In this document: positions 1 to 8,177 of the stretch, piece after piece
Layout: each line of letters opens with the position of its first letter
Numbering within the stretch: position 1 is the stretch's first letter
Assembly (NCBI GenBank): GCA_965140555.1
Contig: OZ223259.1
Span: forward strand, 2,976,001-3,040,000
Direction of reading: 5' to 3'
DNA: 64,000 nucleotides
Source of the DNA: UBA1351 sp965140555
GTDB lineage: Bacteria > Bacillota > Clostridia > Lachnospirales > Vallitaleaceae
Translations under genes and position numbers: made by a program
Notes under the pieces: generated by a model
The model's database searches: none
What the model was told of the DNA's origin: nothing
Seen by the model: the letters and a program-made list of their open reading frames with translations, nothing else

Positions 1-21
1 CTGCTGAAAGGCAGGTTTTTT
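1..21 (+). terminator. Partial intrinsic-terminator-like hairpin at window edge
   Basis: A short stem (CTGC at 1-4 with GCAG at 11-14) is followed by a run of six T at 16-21. The stem may extend upstream of the window. It would end transcription of an upstream + strand gene that cannot be seen. Confidence 0.35.
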
Positions 22-59
22 ATAGTAAAGGAAAGGTATGCTTCTTGTCATTAATGCGA

Positions 60-113
60 TTCAAGGTTTATTCAAGGTTCATGGAAGGTTCATTCAAGGT
101 TAGGGGTATAAAA
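60..113 (+). promoter_or_regulatory. Four 11-bp-phased direct repeats in front of a -10 box
   Basis: Copies of TTCAAGGTT lie at 60-68, 71-79 and 93-101, with a variant TGGAAGGTT at 82-90, so each starts 11 bp after the last. A TATAAA -10-like box follows at 108-113 and the ABC transporter gene starts at 148. Direct repeats one helical turn apart are typical sites for OmpR/PhoP-family response regulators (established knowledge). That such a regulator activates this transporter, and is encoded upstream of the window, is inference. Confidence 0.55.
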
Positions 114-147
114 TCATAGATATAAAAATGAAGGAGGGTTTTAGAAT

Positions 148-1071
148 ATGAGCGATTTTGTAATTAAAACAAATGGATTAACAAAACAATATGGTGAACA
201 GAAAAGTGTTGCAAATTTGAACATCCATGTAAAAAAAGGTAGAATTTACGGTTTATTAGGACGTAATGGTGCAGGGAAAACTACGACAATGAAGATGTTA
301 CTGGGTTTGACAAATCCTACAGCAGGAGAAGTGCGTATTTTCGGAAAAGATATTCGTACTGAAAAAAGGAAAATTCTTTCTCGAATTGGTAATTTGATTG
401 AATCGCCCGGCTTTTACCCAAACCTTACCGGCACAGAAAACCTTAAAATCATGGCAAGGCTTCGTGGGGTTCCTAATCGCGCTGCTATTAAAAAAGCATT
501 GGAAGTGGTGGGACTGCCCTATATGGATAAAAAACTGTTTTCACAGTATTCTCTGGGTATGAAGCAACGATTAGGTATAGCCAATGCCATGATGCATGAT
601 CCGGAGCTATTGATCTTAGATGAACCGACGAACGGACTTGATCCTATAGGTATAGTTGAAGTACGTGACTTCATAAAAAGACTTAGTATGGAACAAGGTA
701 AAACAATACTAATTTCTAGCCATATATTATCAGAAATGGCGTTATTAGCGGATGATATTGGTATTATCAATCAGGGCGTTTTACTTGAGGAAGAAAGCTT
801 GGAAGAATTACAGCAGAAAAATAGCAGATATGTTCACTTTATTGTAACAGATACATCACAAGCCTCTCGTATTTTGGAAACTGATTTTCATACATCCAAC
901 TTTCATATTGAGGACGATTATAATTTGAAACTTTACGATACGGAGATAGAAGTAGCCGCTATCACGCGTAAATGGATAGAAAGCGGCCTTAATGTGTCAG
1001 AAGCCCATACCCAGAATAATACTTTGGAAGATTACTTTAAGCGAGTCACGGGAGGTGAGGGTATTGCTTGA
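148..1071 (+). CDS. ABC transporter ATP-binding protein, lantibiotic/bacitracin-immunity type
   Basis: ATPase of a peptide-antibiotic-immunity type ABC exporter, 307 aa. Visible motifs are Walker A GRNGAGKT (about 38-45), signature SLGMKQ (about 135-140) and Walker B LLILDEP (about 154-160). The roughly 90-residue C-terminal extension is usual in the BcrA/LanF-like group. Start ATG at 148 follows AAGGAGGG. The stop overlaps the start region of the next gene, and two permease genes follow, giving an A-B-C layout like LanFEG or BcrAB. The 11-bp repeat array upstream suggests control by an OmpR-type regulator outside the window. The exported or resisted peptide cannot be told. Confidence 0.88.
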   Translation: MSDFVIKTNGLTKQYGEQKSVANLNIHVKKGRIYGLLGRNGAGKTTTMKMLLGLTNPTAGEVRIFGKDIRTEKRKILSRIGNLIESPGFYPNLTGTENLKIMARLRGVPNRAAIKKALEVVGLPYMDKKLFSQYSLGMKQRLGIANAMMHDPELLILDEPTNGLDPIGIVEVRDFIKRLSMEQGKTILISSHILSEMALLADDIGIINQGVLLEEESLEELQQKNSRYVHFIVTDTSQASRILETDFHTSNFHIEDDYNLKLYDTEIEVAAITRKWIESGLNVSEAHTQNNTLEDYFKRVTGGEGIA

Positions 1072-1825
1072 TTTAATCCTTTGTGAATTTCTTAAAATCA
1101 AACGTCAACGATTTATTCTGTTTTCTATATTGGCGGCTTGTCTCTTTCCGATCCCACTGACTATATTAGGGGCAAAAGATAGTCTCCAATTTGAACAGCT
1201 TTTTAAGCTAGTTGTTACATTTGGAGAGTTTCTTCTTTTGCCATGTGTATTGAGTGTGGTGGCAAGCATCTTGTTTTTTATGGAAAGAGATAGTGATATG
1301 CTAAAAAGTCTGCTGACCGTACCGGTTTCCAAGACAAAACTTGTAGTGGCAAAGTTGTCTGTGCTGTTGATTGTAGCTGTATTATATTCTATAGCCGGTT
1401 TAGGAGCCACAATTATTGGGGGACTAGTGGTTGGTGCTGTGGAAGGCATTGCTTTTAAATTAGGATTAAGTATTATCCTTGGTGCTATGTTATTTGTTTC
1501 AGTTCTTCCTGTTGTTATAATCATTGTTTATTTCAACAAAAGTTACATTTTTTCCATTCTCATTGCTTTTATTTATTCATTCTTTAGTTTTGGAATATCA
1601 CTTAACATGCTTAATTTTGCCCCCAACAATGCGCTTATTAATGTGTTACCTACGCCAATTGTGATGCGCTGGTGGACATCCTATTGGAGTGGATTATCAG
1701 CAGAATATCTTACAATGAGAAAGCCATATATGCTATCGACACCTGTAAGTGTAGGCATACTACTTATAATAGCGACACTATCAATGTTACTCATTTCACT
1801 TTCATTTGAAAATCAGGAAGATTAG
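1064..1825 (+). CDS. ABC-2 type permease, lantibiotic-immunity-like
   Basis: Integral membrane partner of the preceding ATPase, about 253 aa with roughly six hydrophobic segments. I chose the TTG at 1064 as start: GGAGG at 1051-1055 lies 8 nt upstream, and the reading begins LLDLILCEFLKIKRQRF, the basic N-terminus expected of this family. An in-frame ATG at 992 would overlap the ATPase by 80 nt without a ribosome binding site. The TTG overlaps the ATPase stop, suggesting translational coupling. Sequence is similar in style to the next permease, so the two probably form the channel together. Confidence 0.8.
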   Translation: MLDLILCEFLKIKRQRFILFSILAACLFPIPLTILGAKDSLQFEQLFKLVVTFGEFLLLPCVLSVVASILFFMERDSDMLKSLLTVPVSKTKLVVAKLSVLLIVAVLYSIAGLGATIIGGLVVGAVEGIAFKLGLSIILGAMLFVSVLPVVIIIVYFNKSYIFSILIAFIYSFFSFGISLNMLNFAPNNALINVLPTPIVMRWWTSYWSGLSAEYLTMRKPYMLSTPVSVGILLIIATLSMLLISLSFENQED

Positions 1826-1840
1826 GGGGGAATCAAGACT

Positions 1841-2593
1841 ATGGTGAATATAATTATTACAGAAATTGAAAAGCTTAAACGGTATAGTATTCTTTGGGTT
1901 GGCATCGTAGCTGTGTTGTTTTCAGCACTTTTAGCTGCTTTTCAGTCAGCTAGCGGTAATGAAACAGTGCAATATGAAAGCTATGTGAATAGTGTTATAT
2001 GGAATAATTTCAGTATGGCATTCCCGTTTATGATTGTTCTGATAGGGGGTTATATTATAAACCGTGAATATGTGGATTATACATTGAAAAATTTGTTGAC
2101 TGTCCCAATACCCTTTCGTACATTATTAGCGGGAAAAGTCATTACAGTTGGTATTGTTACGGCAGTTTACGGTTTTTTTAGCTTTCTATGCACAGGTATT
2201 ATAGGCATTCTTTTTTATCACGAGACCATGTCCTTAGCACTTGTAATAAAATCCCTTTTTCAACTTATCGGAATGGGACTTTGTTGTTACATAGCAGTGT
2301 TGCCGATTATTATATTTTTTAGTCGAAAACAAAACGGTTTTCTTGCAGGTACCGGATTAGCATTTGTGTATGGCTTTTGCGGCATTTTTATTGCAGGCAG
2401 AACATTGACGGATTATTATCCTATTACCGCGGGTCTTGGACTTATCAATTTTACAGGAGACGCTATGCTTAATTTCAATATTGCTATGGAAATAGGTGTC
2501 TTGTTTTTCATGATAGCACTGTCAACTGTTATGTTGCTTTGCACGAGGAGTCAGGAGCATAGATCGTCTTTTTTTTCTCTGAGAAATAGATAA
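1841..2593 (+). CDS. ABC-2 type permease, second subunit
   Basis: Second membrane subunit of the same exporter, 250 aa, about six hydrophobic segments, with the LanE/LanG-like pattern of a short basic N-terminus (TEIEKLKRYS), a long first extracellular loop (about 30-55) and paired helices. Start ATG at 1841 follows a GGGGGG ribosome binding site, 15 nt after the previous stop. The 3' end overlaps by 43 nt the tail of the convergent gene at 2551-2868, so the two transcripts may interfere. The family role is export of cationic peptides; the substrate is unknown. Confidence 0.8.
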   Translation: MVNIIITEIEKLKRYSILWVGIVAVLFSALLAAFQSASGNETVQYESYVNSVIWNNFSMAFPFMIVLIGGYIINREYVDYTLKNLLTVPIPFRTLLAGKVITVGIVTAVYGFFSFLCTGIIGILFYHETMSLALVIKSLFQLIGMGLCCYIAVLPIIIFFSRKQNGFLAGTGLAFVYGFCGIFIAGRTLTDYYPITAGLGLINFTGDAMLNFNIAMEIGVLFFMIALSTVMLLCTRSQEHRSSFFSLRNR

Positions 2594-2868
2594 AAAGGCA
2601 AAGCGAAGGATAAGCCGATACAACAGTTGCCAATCAAGGCAATCCACCAATAATTGACTTTGTGCTTTCTGCTGTCGATGATCATGAACAAGATGAAACA
2701 CAGCCACGATATGATGAAATCTGCTGCGAAAAATTGACTGATTCGATTCGCAAACCATTCAGAAACGAAGAGTTGCATATTAAACCCATTGGCACCTATC
2801 CAGGGGATGAATAGTGTGAAGGGGATTATTGTACCCAAAATGGAAATAACTAAATATACTTTCTTCAT
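2551..2868 (-). CDS. DUF2834-like small membrane protein
   Basis: 105 aa with three hydrophobic segments (about 4-22, 45-62, 72-92) and a charged C-terminus LREKKDDLCS. The pattern of an N-terminal helix, the FANRISQFFAADFIIS segment and a final LPFYLFLRE matches my memory of the DUF2834 family, whose function is unknown. The start follows AGGAGGT. It is convergent with, and overlaps by 43 nt, the ABC permease, and shares its upstream region with the divergent DUF2089 operon. Confidence 0.65.
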   Translation of the reverse strand: MKKVYLVISILGTIIPFTLFIPWIGANGFNMQLFVSEWFANRISQFFAADFIISWLCFILFMIIDSRKHKVNYWWIALIGNCCIGLSFALPFYLFLREKKDDLCS

Positions 2869-2993
2869 AAATACCTCCTGTTTTCATATGAAAATATAGA
2901 TAAGCTAGTTTCTTATAGAATAGCAGAAGATAGCTTATTTTGCACTATTTGGGCGTGGATTTCCTAATTTTTGAATAATAGCTTGGTAAATAT

Positions 2994-3049
2994 TTTAATA
3001 ATATTAATAAAAATTTGATATTGACTTTAATAATGTTAAAGGATATAAT
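2994..3049 (+). promoter_or_regulatory. Promoter with paired operator-like repeats for the DUF2089 operon
   Basis: TTGACT (3021-3026), a 17-bp spacer and TATAAT (3044-3049) form a near-consensus vegetative promoter. A near-palindromic TTTAATAATRTTAA occurs twice, at 2994-3007 and 3026-3039, 32 bp apart (about three helical turns), the second lying in the spacer. This looks like an operator pair for a repressor; autoregulation by the DUF2089 protein is inference. Confidence 0.6.
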
Positions 3050-3082
3050 AATTATATTAAAGTGAATGTGTAGGAGGTTGCC

Positions 3083-3376
3083 ATGAAAGAAATGCCACAC
3101 TGGTTGATTGGATTAGAAAATGAAGATTTGAATTTTATTAAACAATTTATTGTCGCATCAGGATCACTTAAGGATATTGCTAAATACTATGATGTAACAT
3201 ATCCGACGATTCGTTTGCGCTTGGATAAACTTATACAAAAAATTGAGGTTAGCGAAACAGAAGAGGAGAAACCGTTTATTACACTCGTTAAACAACTTGC
3301 CATTGAAGATAAAATGGATATTGAAACGGCTAAATTGCTTATCGACTCGTATAAAAAAGATTTGGAGGTGAAATAG
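3083..3376 (+). CDS. DUF2089 family protein (helix-turn-helix-like regulator)
   Basis: 97 aa. The opening WLIGLENEDLNFIKQFI and following GSLKDIAKYYDVTYPTIR are hallmarks of DUF2089, a family with a sigma-like or HTH-like core (the segment around 28-55 reads as a helix-turn-helix). It starts at ATG 3083 behind GGAGG and heads a small operon with two membrane-associated proteins. Likely a small transcription regulator that senses through its membrane neighbours, by analogy with similar gene pairs; this role is inferred. Confidence 0.72.
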   Translation: MKEMPHWLIGLENEDLNFIKQFIVASGSLKDIAKYYDVTYPTIRLRLDKLIQKIEVSETEEEKPFITLVKQLAIEDKMDIETAKLLIDSYKKDLEVK

Positions 3377-3377
3377 A

Positions 3378-3665
3378 ATGGGTGGTGTGATGATACTGTT
3401 TTCTTTAATCACATTGATAGCTATTTTTCAGGTTGTTTTATCGTCACAAAGGAACAGATACTTAGGTTATGTTATACCTGGTTTAAACGTATTAGTGGCA
3501 ACAATTTTGAGCATGCTTACAACAGACTATTTTGTGGCTTACTTACTTTTTATCATTATTCTATTACCAATTATTATTTGGATTGGGATATACAAACTAT
3601 GCAGAAACCGAGTTAATGATAAAGCTAGACGGGATATGAAAAAGTTAAATATCAAGAATTTGTGA
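3378..3665 (+). CDS. Small membrane protein, unknown function
   Basis: 95 aa with three hydrophobic stretches (about 3-22, 30-47, 50-70) and a strongly basic C-terminal tail. It starts 1 nt after the DUF2089 stop with GGAGGTG in front, so the two are almost surely co-transcribed. I do not recognise the family. Its place after a DUF2089 regulator suggests a membrane partner or anti-regulator, which is inference. Confidence 0.6.
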   Translation: MGGVMILFSLITLIAIFQVVLSSQRNRYLGYVIPGLNVLVATILSMLTTDYFVAYLLFIIILLPIIIWIGIYKLCRNRVNDKARRDMKKLNIKNL

Positions 3666-3673
3666 GGTGTATT

Positions 3674-4162
3674 ATGAAGAAGTTATTTGAAGTAAAAATA
3701 AAATATATAATGATTGGACTCTTATGTAGTTTAGTATTGATTTATGTTGGAGTGACAATTAATCAGCAACTTATGGATAAGTGGCAACCAGATGAAAGCA
3801 TTGTGGGAACCTGGTCAGGGCAAGGGGAAACTAGGAAGTTTGGGGAACTTGAGGATATTGAGGTAACGATTAGTATCGATGAAAAGGGAAGGGTTACAGG
3901 GACAATTGGAGACGCGTTTATTGAAGAATGTACTATCGATTTAAACAGAAATGATTTTGAAAGGTTCCTTGGGATTAAGAATGACTATATCATACATGAG
4001 GGGTATATAAAGGGTAAGATTACCTCTAACGATGAATTGACATATCGAGATATTTCTATACCGTTTGACATTGAAGACGATGTACTTGGTGGAACCATCT
4101 TCACAGTAAAAGGGTTGACATACCCTGATCCCCTTATACTGCATTTAGAATTGATGAAATAG
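3674..4162 (+). CDS. Membrane-anchored exported protein, unknown function
   Basis: 162 aa. One N-terminal hydrophobic segment (about 10-30) acts as anchor or uncleaved signal, followed by a soluble domain with GTWSGQGE and alternating charged beta-like stretches, resembling a small lipocalin- or calycin-like fold; that resemblance is weak. ATG at 3674 is preferred over the in-frame GTG at 3662 because GAGGTG (3664-3669) fits it. It is the third gene of the DUF2089 operon and overlaps the end region of the second. Confidence 0.6.
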   Translation: MKKLFEVKIKYIMIGLLCSLVLIYVGVTINQQLMDKWQPDESIVGTWSGQGETRKFGELEDIEVTISIDEKGRVTGTIGDAFIEECTIDLNRNDFERFLGIKNDYIIHEGYIKGKITSNDELTYRDISIPFDIEDDVLGGTIFTVKGLTYPDPLILHLELMK

Positions 4163-4222
4163 GCTTTTTATCAAATGCTTGTGGGTTGTGTCTTAATGCA
4201 TAAGAGAGTTCCCTTTTGACAA

Positions 4223-4687
4223 CTATAAATCTAAATACATGAAACGACTATTCTCGTCCAACTCATAACCAACAAATGGTCCACAATCTTTAAATCCTAA
4301 CTTTTTATATAGCTTATGAGCCGGATAGAACTCTTCAGATACGCCAGTCTCCAAATAAAGTCTGGTATAATCTCTCTTCTTCGCTTCTGATATAATATGC
4401 TCTAATATGAATTGAGCGACTCCAAGTCTTAAGAAATTTGTATGAGTTCGCATAGATTTAATCTCTCCGTGCCTATTACCTAGTTCACTCAAAGCACCAC
4501 AACCCATGAGATTTTCCCTACGCCACAATGTCCAAAAGGTAATTGTCTCTGCTTTCAAACCATCGATATCTAAGGCATGGACACTTTCTTCAGGAGAAAT
4601 CCCTAACATAGCCTTTTTATGACTTGTTACAAGATCAATTACCTGCTCATTTGTTAAATCATCAATCACTATATGTATATCTTTCAT
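4223..4687 (-). CDS. GNAT family N-acetyltransferase
   Basis: 154 aa. The C-terminal half shows the acetyl-CoA-binding GNAT core: MRTHTNFLRLGVAQFILEHIISEAKKR followed by YLETG and the YKKLGFKDCGPF ending, close to the ElaA/PhnO-like group. Start ATG follows AGGAG with a 9-nt spacer. It lies on the minus strand in an island of similar short genes, with palindromic repeat A directly upstream (4727-4874). The acyl acceptor is unknown. Confidence 0.8.
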   Translation of the reverse strand: MKDIHIVIDDLTNEQVIDLVTSHKKAMLGISPEESVHALDIDGLKAETITFWTLWRRENLMGCGALSELGNRHGEIKSMRTHTNFLRLGVAQFILEHIISEAKKRDYTRLYLETGVSEEFYPAHKLYKKLGFKDCGPFVGYELDENSRFMYLDL

Positions 4688-4726
4688 CGACTAATTCTCC
4701 TAATCATCTTATCTAACGCAAAGATT

Positions 4727-4874
4727 GTTCTATAAATAATCGTTAAGTTAATATCCGTTCTTTAGTATCGTTTGTCTTACAGGGCAAGCTTATGCCTGTG
4801 AAGCTCTAACTGAGCCGCTAATGGAACCACGACTCGGCTAGTGGGTTGAGTGTCGCTAAATCGTATGTTATAGG
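4727..4874. repeat. attC-like palindromic repeat, copy A
   Basis: About 148 bp. It shares with copy B (5950-6079) the blocks CTTACAGGGCRAGCTTATG, CGACTCGG and AAATCGTATGTT in the same order. Its outer ends are imperfect inverted repeats (TTCTATAA at 4728-4735 against TTATAGGA at 4868-4875). Long imperfect palindromes between short same-strand genes recall integron attC sites or cassette spacers; no integron integrase of the IntI type is visible, so the function is inferred. Confidence 0.6.
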
Positions 4875-4891
4875 ATGTTGTAATCGACAGT

Positions 4892-5329
4892 TTAATTAAC
4901 CAAATGGAGGTTCACCTTGCTCTTATTACCATTCAGTTCAAAATACACAACATACGCATCCAAAAAATCGGTTATCATTTCATTGCCTCTGGTCCGAGAT
5001 AGGGACCGTGATCCATTACCGTTTCTTTCCAAAGATCCTGAAAATGTGCCAAAATCATAGGAATATTTAATTTTAGGATTATTTTTCAAGGTGTAGTCAC
5101 TACCAATAAACGAAATGTCCAGCTGTGTACCGCCAATATTAAAGGCATGTTTCTCGCCATCCCAAATATAGGTCACTTCTCTGCCTGATGAACGAAATGT
5201 AACTGAAAAATCATCATTACTCCCGACAAAACGGTGTTCAATCTTGTTAATCGTTATATCGAGTCCAATAACAATAAAAATACTAGTCATAATTAATAGT
5301 ATAGCTATACCTAACATTATTCGCTTCAT
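4892..5329 (-). CDS. Hypothetical exported or membrane-anchored protein
   Basis: 145 aa. The N-terminal hydrophobic segment (about 4-25, IMLGIAILLIMTSIFIVIGL) is a signal or anchor; the remainder is soluble and beta-rich with a segment YIWDGEKHAFNIGG and a basic GSLERNGNGSRSLSRTRG stretch. The start follows GAGGT. It is in the minus-strand cassette-like island between repeat A and a GNAT gene 31 bp upstream. I do not recognise the family. Confidence 0.55.
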   Translation of the reverse strand: MKRIMLGIAILLIMTSIFIVIGLDITINKIEHRFVGSNDDFSVTFRSSGREVTYIWDGEKHAFNIGGTQLDISFIGSDYTLKNNPKIKYSYDFGTFSGSLERNGNGSRSLSRTRGNEMITDFLDAYVVYFELNGNKSKVNLHLVN

Positions 5330-5360
5330 ATATATACCTCGCTAAGATAACCGTCTCTTT

Positions 5361-5909
5361 TTATAGCAATTCGCCACTTTCATTATAAAAGGAATCACAG
5401 AATTTTAAAATACCTCTTACAGACTCTCTTACGTTTTCATCAATATAACGAATCTTCAAATGTGCATTAAGCGGACTTTCTTCCGACAAAATAATACCAT
5501 TCTTCTCCGCAGATTCATATCCAAATTTTAAATAATAATCGCCGCCAAGTAATGCTATCCATTCATACCCCATAGTAGTAGCTCTATCAAAACCTGCCTT
5601 TACTAATTCACTTCCAATTCCCATTGCCTGGAATTTTGGATGAACTGCAATCGGACCTAATGTCAATCCCCTGCATTCATTAATCATTGCTTGAGTAAAC
5701 AGAATATGACCAACAATACTTCCGTCCAATACCGCTACTAGATTTAACGCGCTTACATAACCATCATCTTTCATTACATCCTTAACGAAATTCCATTCAT
5801 TAAATTCTTGATTCTTATCAGGATTGTAGAAAGCAGCCTTAACGACCTCTTGTACAGCCTGCAATTCATCCTCTTGCATTGTTCGAACTATCATAGATTC
5901 TAAATTCAA
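5361..5909 (-). CDS. GNAT family N-acetyltransferase
   Basis: About 182 aa. It carries the GNAT signature LGPIAVHPKFQAMGIGSELV (acetyl-CoA loop) followed by LLGGDYYLKFGYESA, close to the YhbS-like group. The TTG at 5909 is chosen because AGAAGG stands 8 nt before it; an earlier in-frame TTG at 5942 has no ribosome binding site. Palindromic repeat B begins about 40 bp upstream. The substrate is unknown. Confidence 0.8.
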   Translation of the reverse strand: MNLESMIVRTMQEDELQAVQEVVKAAFYNPDKNQEFNEWNFVKDVMKDDGYVSALNLVAVLDGSIVGHILFTQAMINECRGLTLGPIAVHPKFQAMGIGSELVKAGFDRATTMGYEWIALLGGDYYLKFGYESAEKNGIILSEESPLNAHLKIRYIDENVRESVRGILKFCDSFYNESGELL

Positions 5910-5949
5910 TATAGATACCTTCTTTCTTATATTATTAAGCAAGTTTGTA

Positions 5950-6079
5950 AGTTCATATAACGGTTGTTGGTTTCCGACGCCAATGAACTTACAGGGCGAG
6001 CTTATGGCTGTGAGCCTGCGAATGCCTAATGCGTCCCCGACTCGGTTAGCGAATTGTGTGTCGGAAATCGTATGTTGAA
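5950..6079. repeat. attC-like palindromic repeat, copy B
   Basis: About 130 bp beginning GTTCATATAACGG and ending GTATGTTGAAC. Internal arms TTTCCGAC (5971-5978) and GTCGGAAA (6059-6066) are exact inverted repeats, and the centre carries the blocks shared with copy A. Its outer GTTC/GAAC ends are also inverted. The IS91-type element begins at or just after its right end, so the insertion probably used this GAAC-ended site. Confidence 0.65.
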
Positions 6080-6196
6080 CTAAATCGCTACGCGATAGCT
6101 TTTTAACCGTTACTTCTGATTACCTTGTATCTTTATCCCAATCCTTTCGTGTAAACTAAAAGATGTCACTATTTTTAGTTTTGAAAGGAGTTTTTT

Positions 6197-7045
6197 ATGT
6201 ATCAATCTTATGTTTCATTATTCACTACAGAATTAGAGCTTCGTGGTTACAGCCCTAGAACTGTTCATTCCTACTCTCGTTATCTTCTCAAATTTCTTTT
6301 GTTTACAGACAAGTCTGTATCGGATATTTCTGAAGATGACCTGCGTCTTTATCTTCATTCACTTATCGCCAGGAAGTTGTCTACTTCTTATATCAACAGC
6401 GTTTATTCTTCTTCTCAATTATTCTTCATGCATATTCTTAAACGTCCTCTTAACATGCAGCATGTCCCTCGGGTTAAGAATTCTAAAAAGTTGCCCTCAG
6501 TTTTATCGCCTTCTGAAGTTTCATCCATCATTGATGTTACCTCAAATGTTAAACACAAGGCCATTTTAATGACCGCTTATTCTGCCGGACTTAGAGTTAG
6601 CGAAATTCTCTCTTTAAAAGTATCTGATATCAATTCTAAGAACATGCAGATTCATGTCCGTTCCGGTAAAGGTGACAAAGATCGTTATACTTTGCTCTCT
6701 CAGAAGACACTTTTGTTTCTTAGACAATATTTCAAGGTCTACCGTCCAAATGACTGGTTGTTTTATTCTGCAAGAGATAAGTCCAGAAAACTTACAACCA
6801 GAACTGCTCAAAAAGTCTTTAAAGATTCCTTGGCCAAAACAGGTGTTATCAAACCAGTTACTTTCCATTCCTTGCGGACTTCTTTTGCTACCCATCTTCT
6901 CATACAAGGCACCGATTTGTTTACGATCAAAACATTACTCGGTCACAAAAATATCCAGACCACTATGGTTTATCTTCATCTTGCTCCTACGAAAGTTCTT
7001 ACAGTTTCAAGTCCTTATGATTTGGAGGTCAATAAAGATGAATAA
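6197..7045 (+). CDS. Tyrosine recombinase/integrase of the IS91-type element
   Basis: 282 aa site-specific recombinase. An N-terminal SAM-like DNA-binding domain (about 5-85) precedes the catalytic domain, with the first Arg in SAGLRVSEI, the HSLRTSFATHLL box (H-x-x-R), LLGHKNIQTTMVYLHL (His and Tyr nucleophile) all present, so it should be active. The start follows GAAAGGAG. The stop overlaps the transposase start by 8 nt, indicating translational coupling. It is not an IntI integron integrase as far as can be seen: no obvious extra IntI patch was recognised. Confidence 0.88.
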   Translation: MYQSYVSLFTTELELRGYSPRTVHSYSRYLLKFLLFTDKSVSDISEDDLRLYLHSLIARKLSTSYINSVYSSSQLFFMHILKRPLNMQHVPRVKNSKKLPSVLSPSEVSSIIDVTSNVKHKAILMTAYSAGLRVSEILSLKVSDINSKNMQIHVRSGKGDKDRYTLLSQKTLLFLRQYFKVYRPNDWLFYSARDKSRKLTTRTAQKVFKDSLAKTGVIKPVTFHSLRTSFATHLLIQGTDLFTIKTLLGHKNIQTTMVYLHLAPTKVLTVSSPYDLEVNKDE

Positions 7046-8177
7046 AATTCAATCCGTTTTATCCTATCATGCTATGGATTACATACAGTCTCACCATACA
7101 TCTTTCCAGCAAGTAAAGGCCATTAATGCTATCTCTTCTTGCAGAACACCTAATCTTGGTTCTCATTCCTTATCTTGTGAATGTGGTCACAAAAAGATTG
7201 TTTCCAACTCCTGTTCTAATAGGCACTGTCCTACTTGTGGTGGTTTTTCCAAAGAACTCTGGGTTCAGAAACAACAGGAGTCTTTGCTTCCATCTCACTA
7301 TTTCCATTTGGTCTTCACTGTTCCTAAGTCTTTGAGAGAACTTATTTATTTCAATCAAAAACTACTATACAACCTGATGTATGATGCTGCTTCTAAAACA
7401 CTTATTGATCTATCCAATAACAAACTTGGTGTGACCCCCGGATTTTCTTTGGTCCTTCATACTTGGAGCCAGACATTGATGTATCATCCACATTTGCATT
7501 GTGTCTTTGTTGGTGGCGGATTATCAAAAGATCAGTCACATTTCAAGTCCTTTAAAAAGAAGTTCTTTATCCATGTGAAGATCTTATCCGCTGTGTTTAA
7601 AGGTAAGTTCTTAGAAGGACTTAAGAAGCTTTTTTTGAATGGTGATTTCCCGACCGCCTCACAAACAAGCAACCTTAGTTCTTCTGATACGTTTCAGTCT
7701 TTTCTTGACTCTTTATATAAAAAAGACTGGATCGTCTTTTCTAAAGCTACTTTTAAATGTGCTGACCATGTCATCAAATATCTTGGTCGTTATACACATC
7801 GTGTTGCCATTTCTGATTTCAGGATTAAATCCACCTCTAATAACGAGGTTTCCTTTTCTTACCATGACAACAAAGACGGTGGTAAACAGAAGATAATGAC
7901 ACTTTCTTACGATGAATTCATGCGTCGTTTTCTCCTACATATTTTACCACATAAGTTTGTTAAAATCCGTCATTACGGTTTTCTTTCCAACCGTTTTCGC
8001 TCTTCAAAGGTGGCTCTTTGCAGAAAACTTATTGCAAGGCAAAGGGGCGTGGTATTAATCACCATTCCATCACTTAGCAAACTTGAACTGTTAGAAAAAC
8101 TAATTGGTAAAGAAAAACTTTGTTGTCCTGAATGTGGCAGATACTATATTTATAATCATGACGTTAATCTTAATTAG
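7038..8177 (+). CDS. IS91-family transposase (HUH, rolling-circle type)
   Basis: 379 aa. An N-terminal zinc-binding region (Cys pairs in CECGHKK and SNRHCPTCG, about 48-70), then the HUH motif HPHLHCVFVGGG and the tyrosine segment IKYLGRYTHRVAIS mark the IS91 family, which moves by a rolling-circle-like mechanism. A C-terminal CCPECGRYY forms a further Cys pair. I start at ATG 7038 behind GGAGG; a longer upstream reading only runs through the recombinase gene in another frame. Full length, with no frameshift visible. Confidence 0.88.
   Translation: MNKIQSVLSYHAMDYIQSHHTSFQQVKAINAISSCRTPNLGSHSLSCECGHKKIVSNSCSNRHCPTCGGFSKELWVQKQQESLLPSHYFHLVFTVPKSLRELIYFNQKLLYNLMYDAASKTLIDLSNNKLGVTPGFSLVLHTWSQTLMYHPHLHCVFVGGGLSKDQSHFKSFKKKFFIHVKILSAVFKGKFLEGLKKLFLNGDFPTASQTSNLSSSDTFQSFLDSLYKKDWIVFSKATFKCADHVIKYLGRYTHRVAISDFRIKSTSNNEVSFSYHDNKDGGKQKIMTLSYDEFMRRFLLHILPHKFVKIRHYGFLSNRFRSSKVALCRKLIARQRGVVLITIPSLSKLELLEKLIGKEKLCCPECGRYYIYNHDVNLN

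Noticed and set aside
992..1063. Upstream ATG start for the first ABC permease
   Set aside because: It lies inside the ATPase gene without a ribosome binding site; TTG 1064 has GGAGG at the right distance.
1105..1524. Minus-strand frame of 139 codons opposite the ABC permease
   Set aside because: Shadow of the permease gene; low-complexity Thr/Asn-rich translation with no recognisable motif or ribosome binding site.
6654..7037. N-terminal 128-residue extension of the IS91 transposase
   Set aside because: It is an out-of-frame reading of the recombinase gene; ATG 7038 with GGAGG gives a normal IS91 transposase.
6197..7045. Tyrosine recombinase as the integrase of the cassette island
   Set aside because: It overlaps the IS91 transposase gene and lies inside the IS; known IS91 elements carry such a gene, so a link to the attC-like repeats is not supported.
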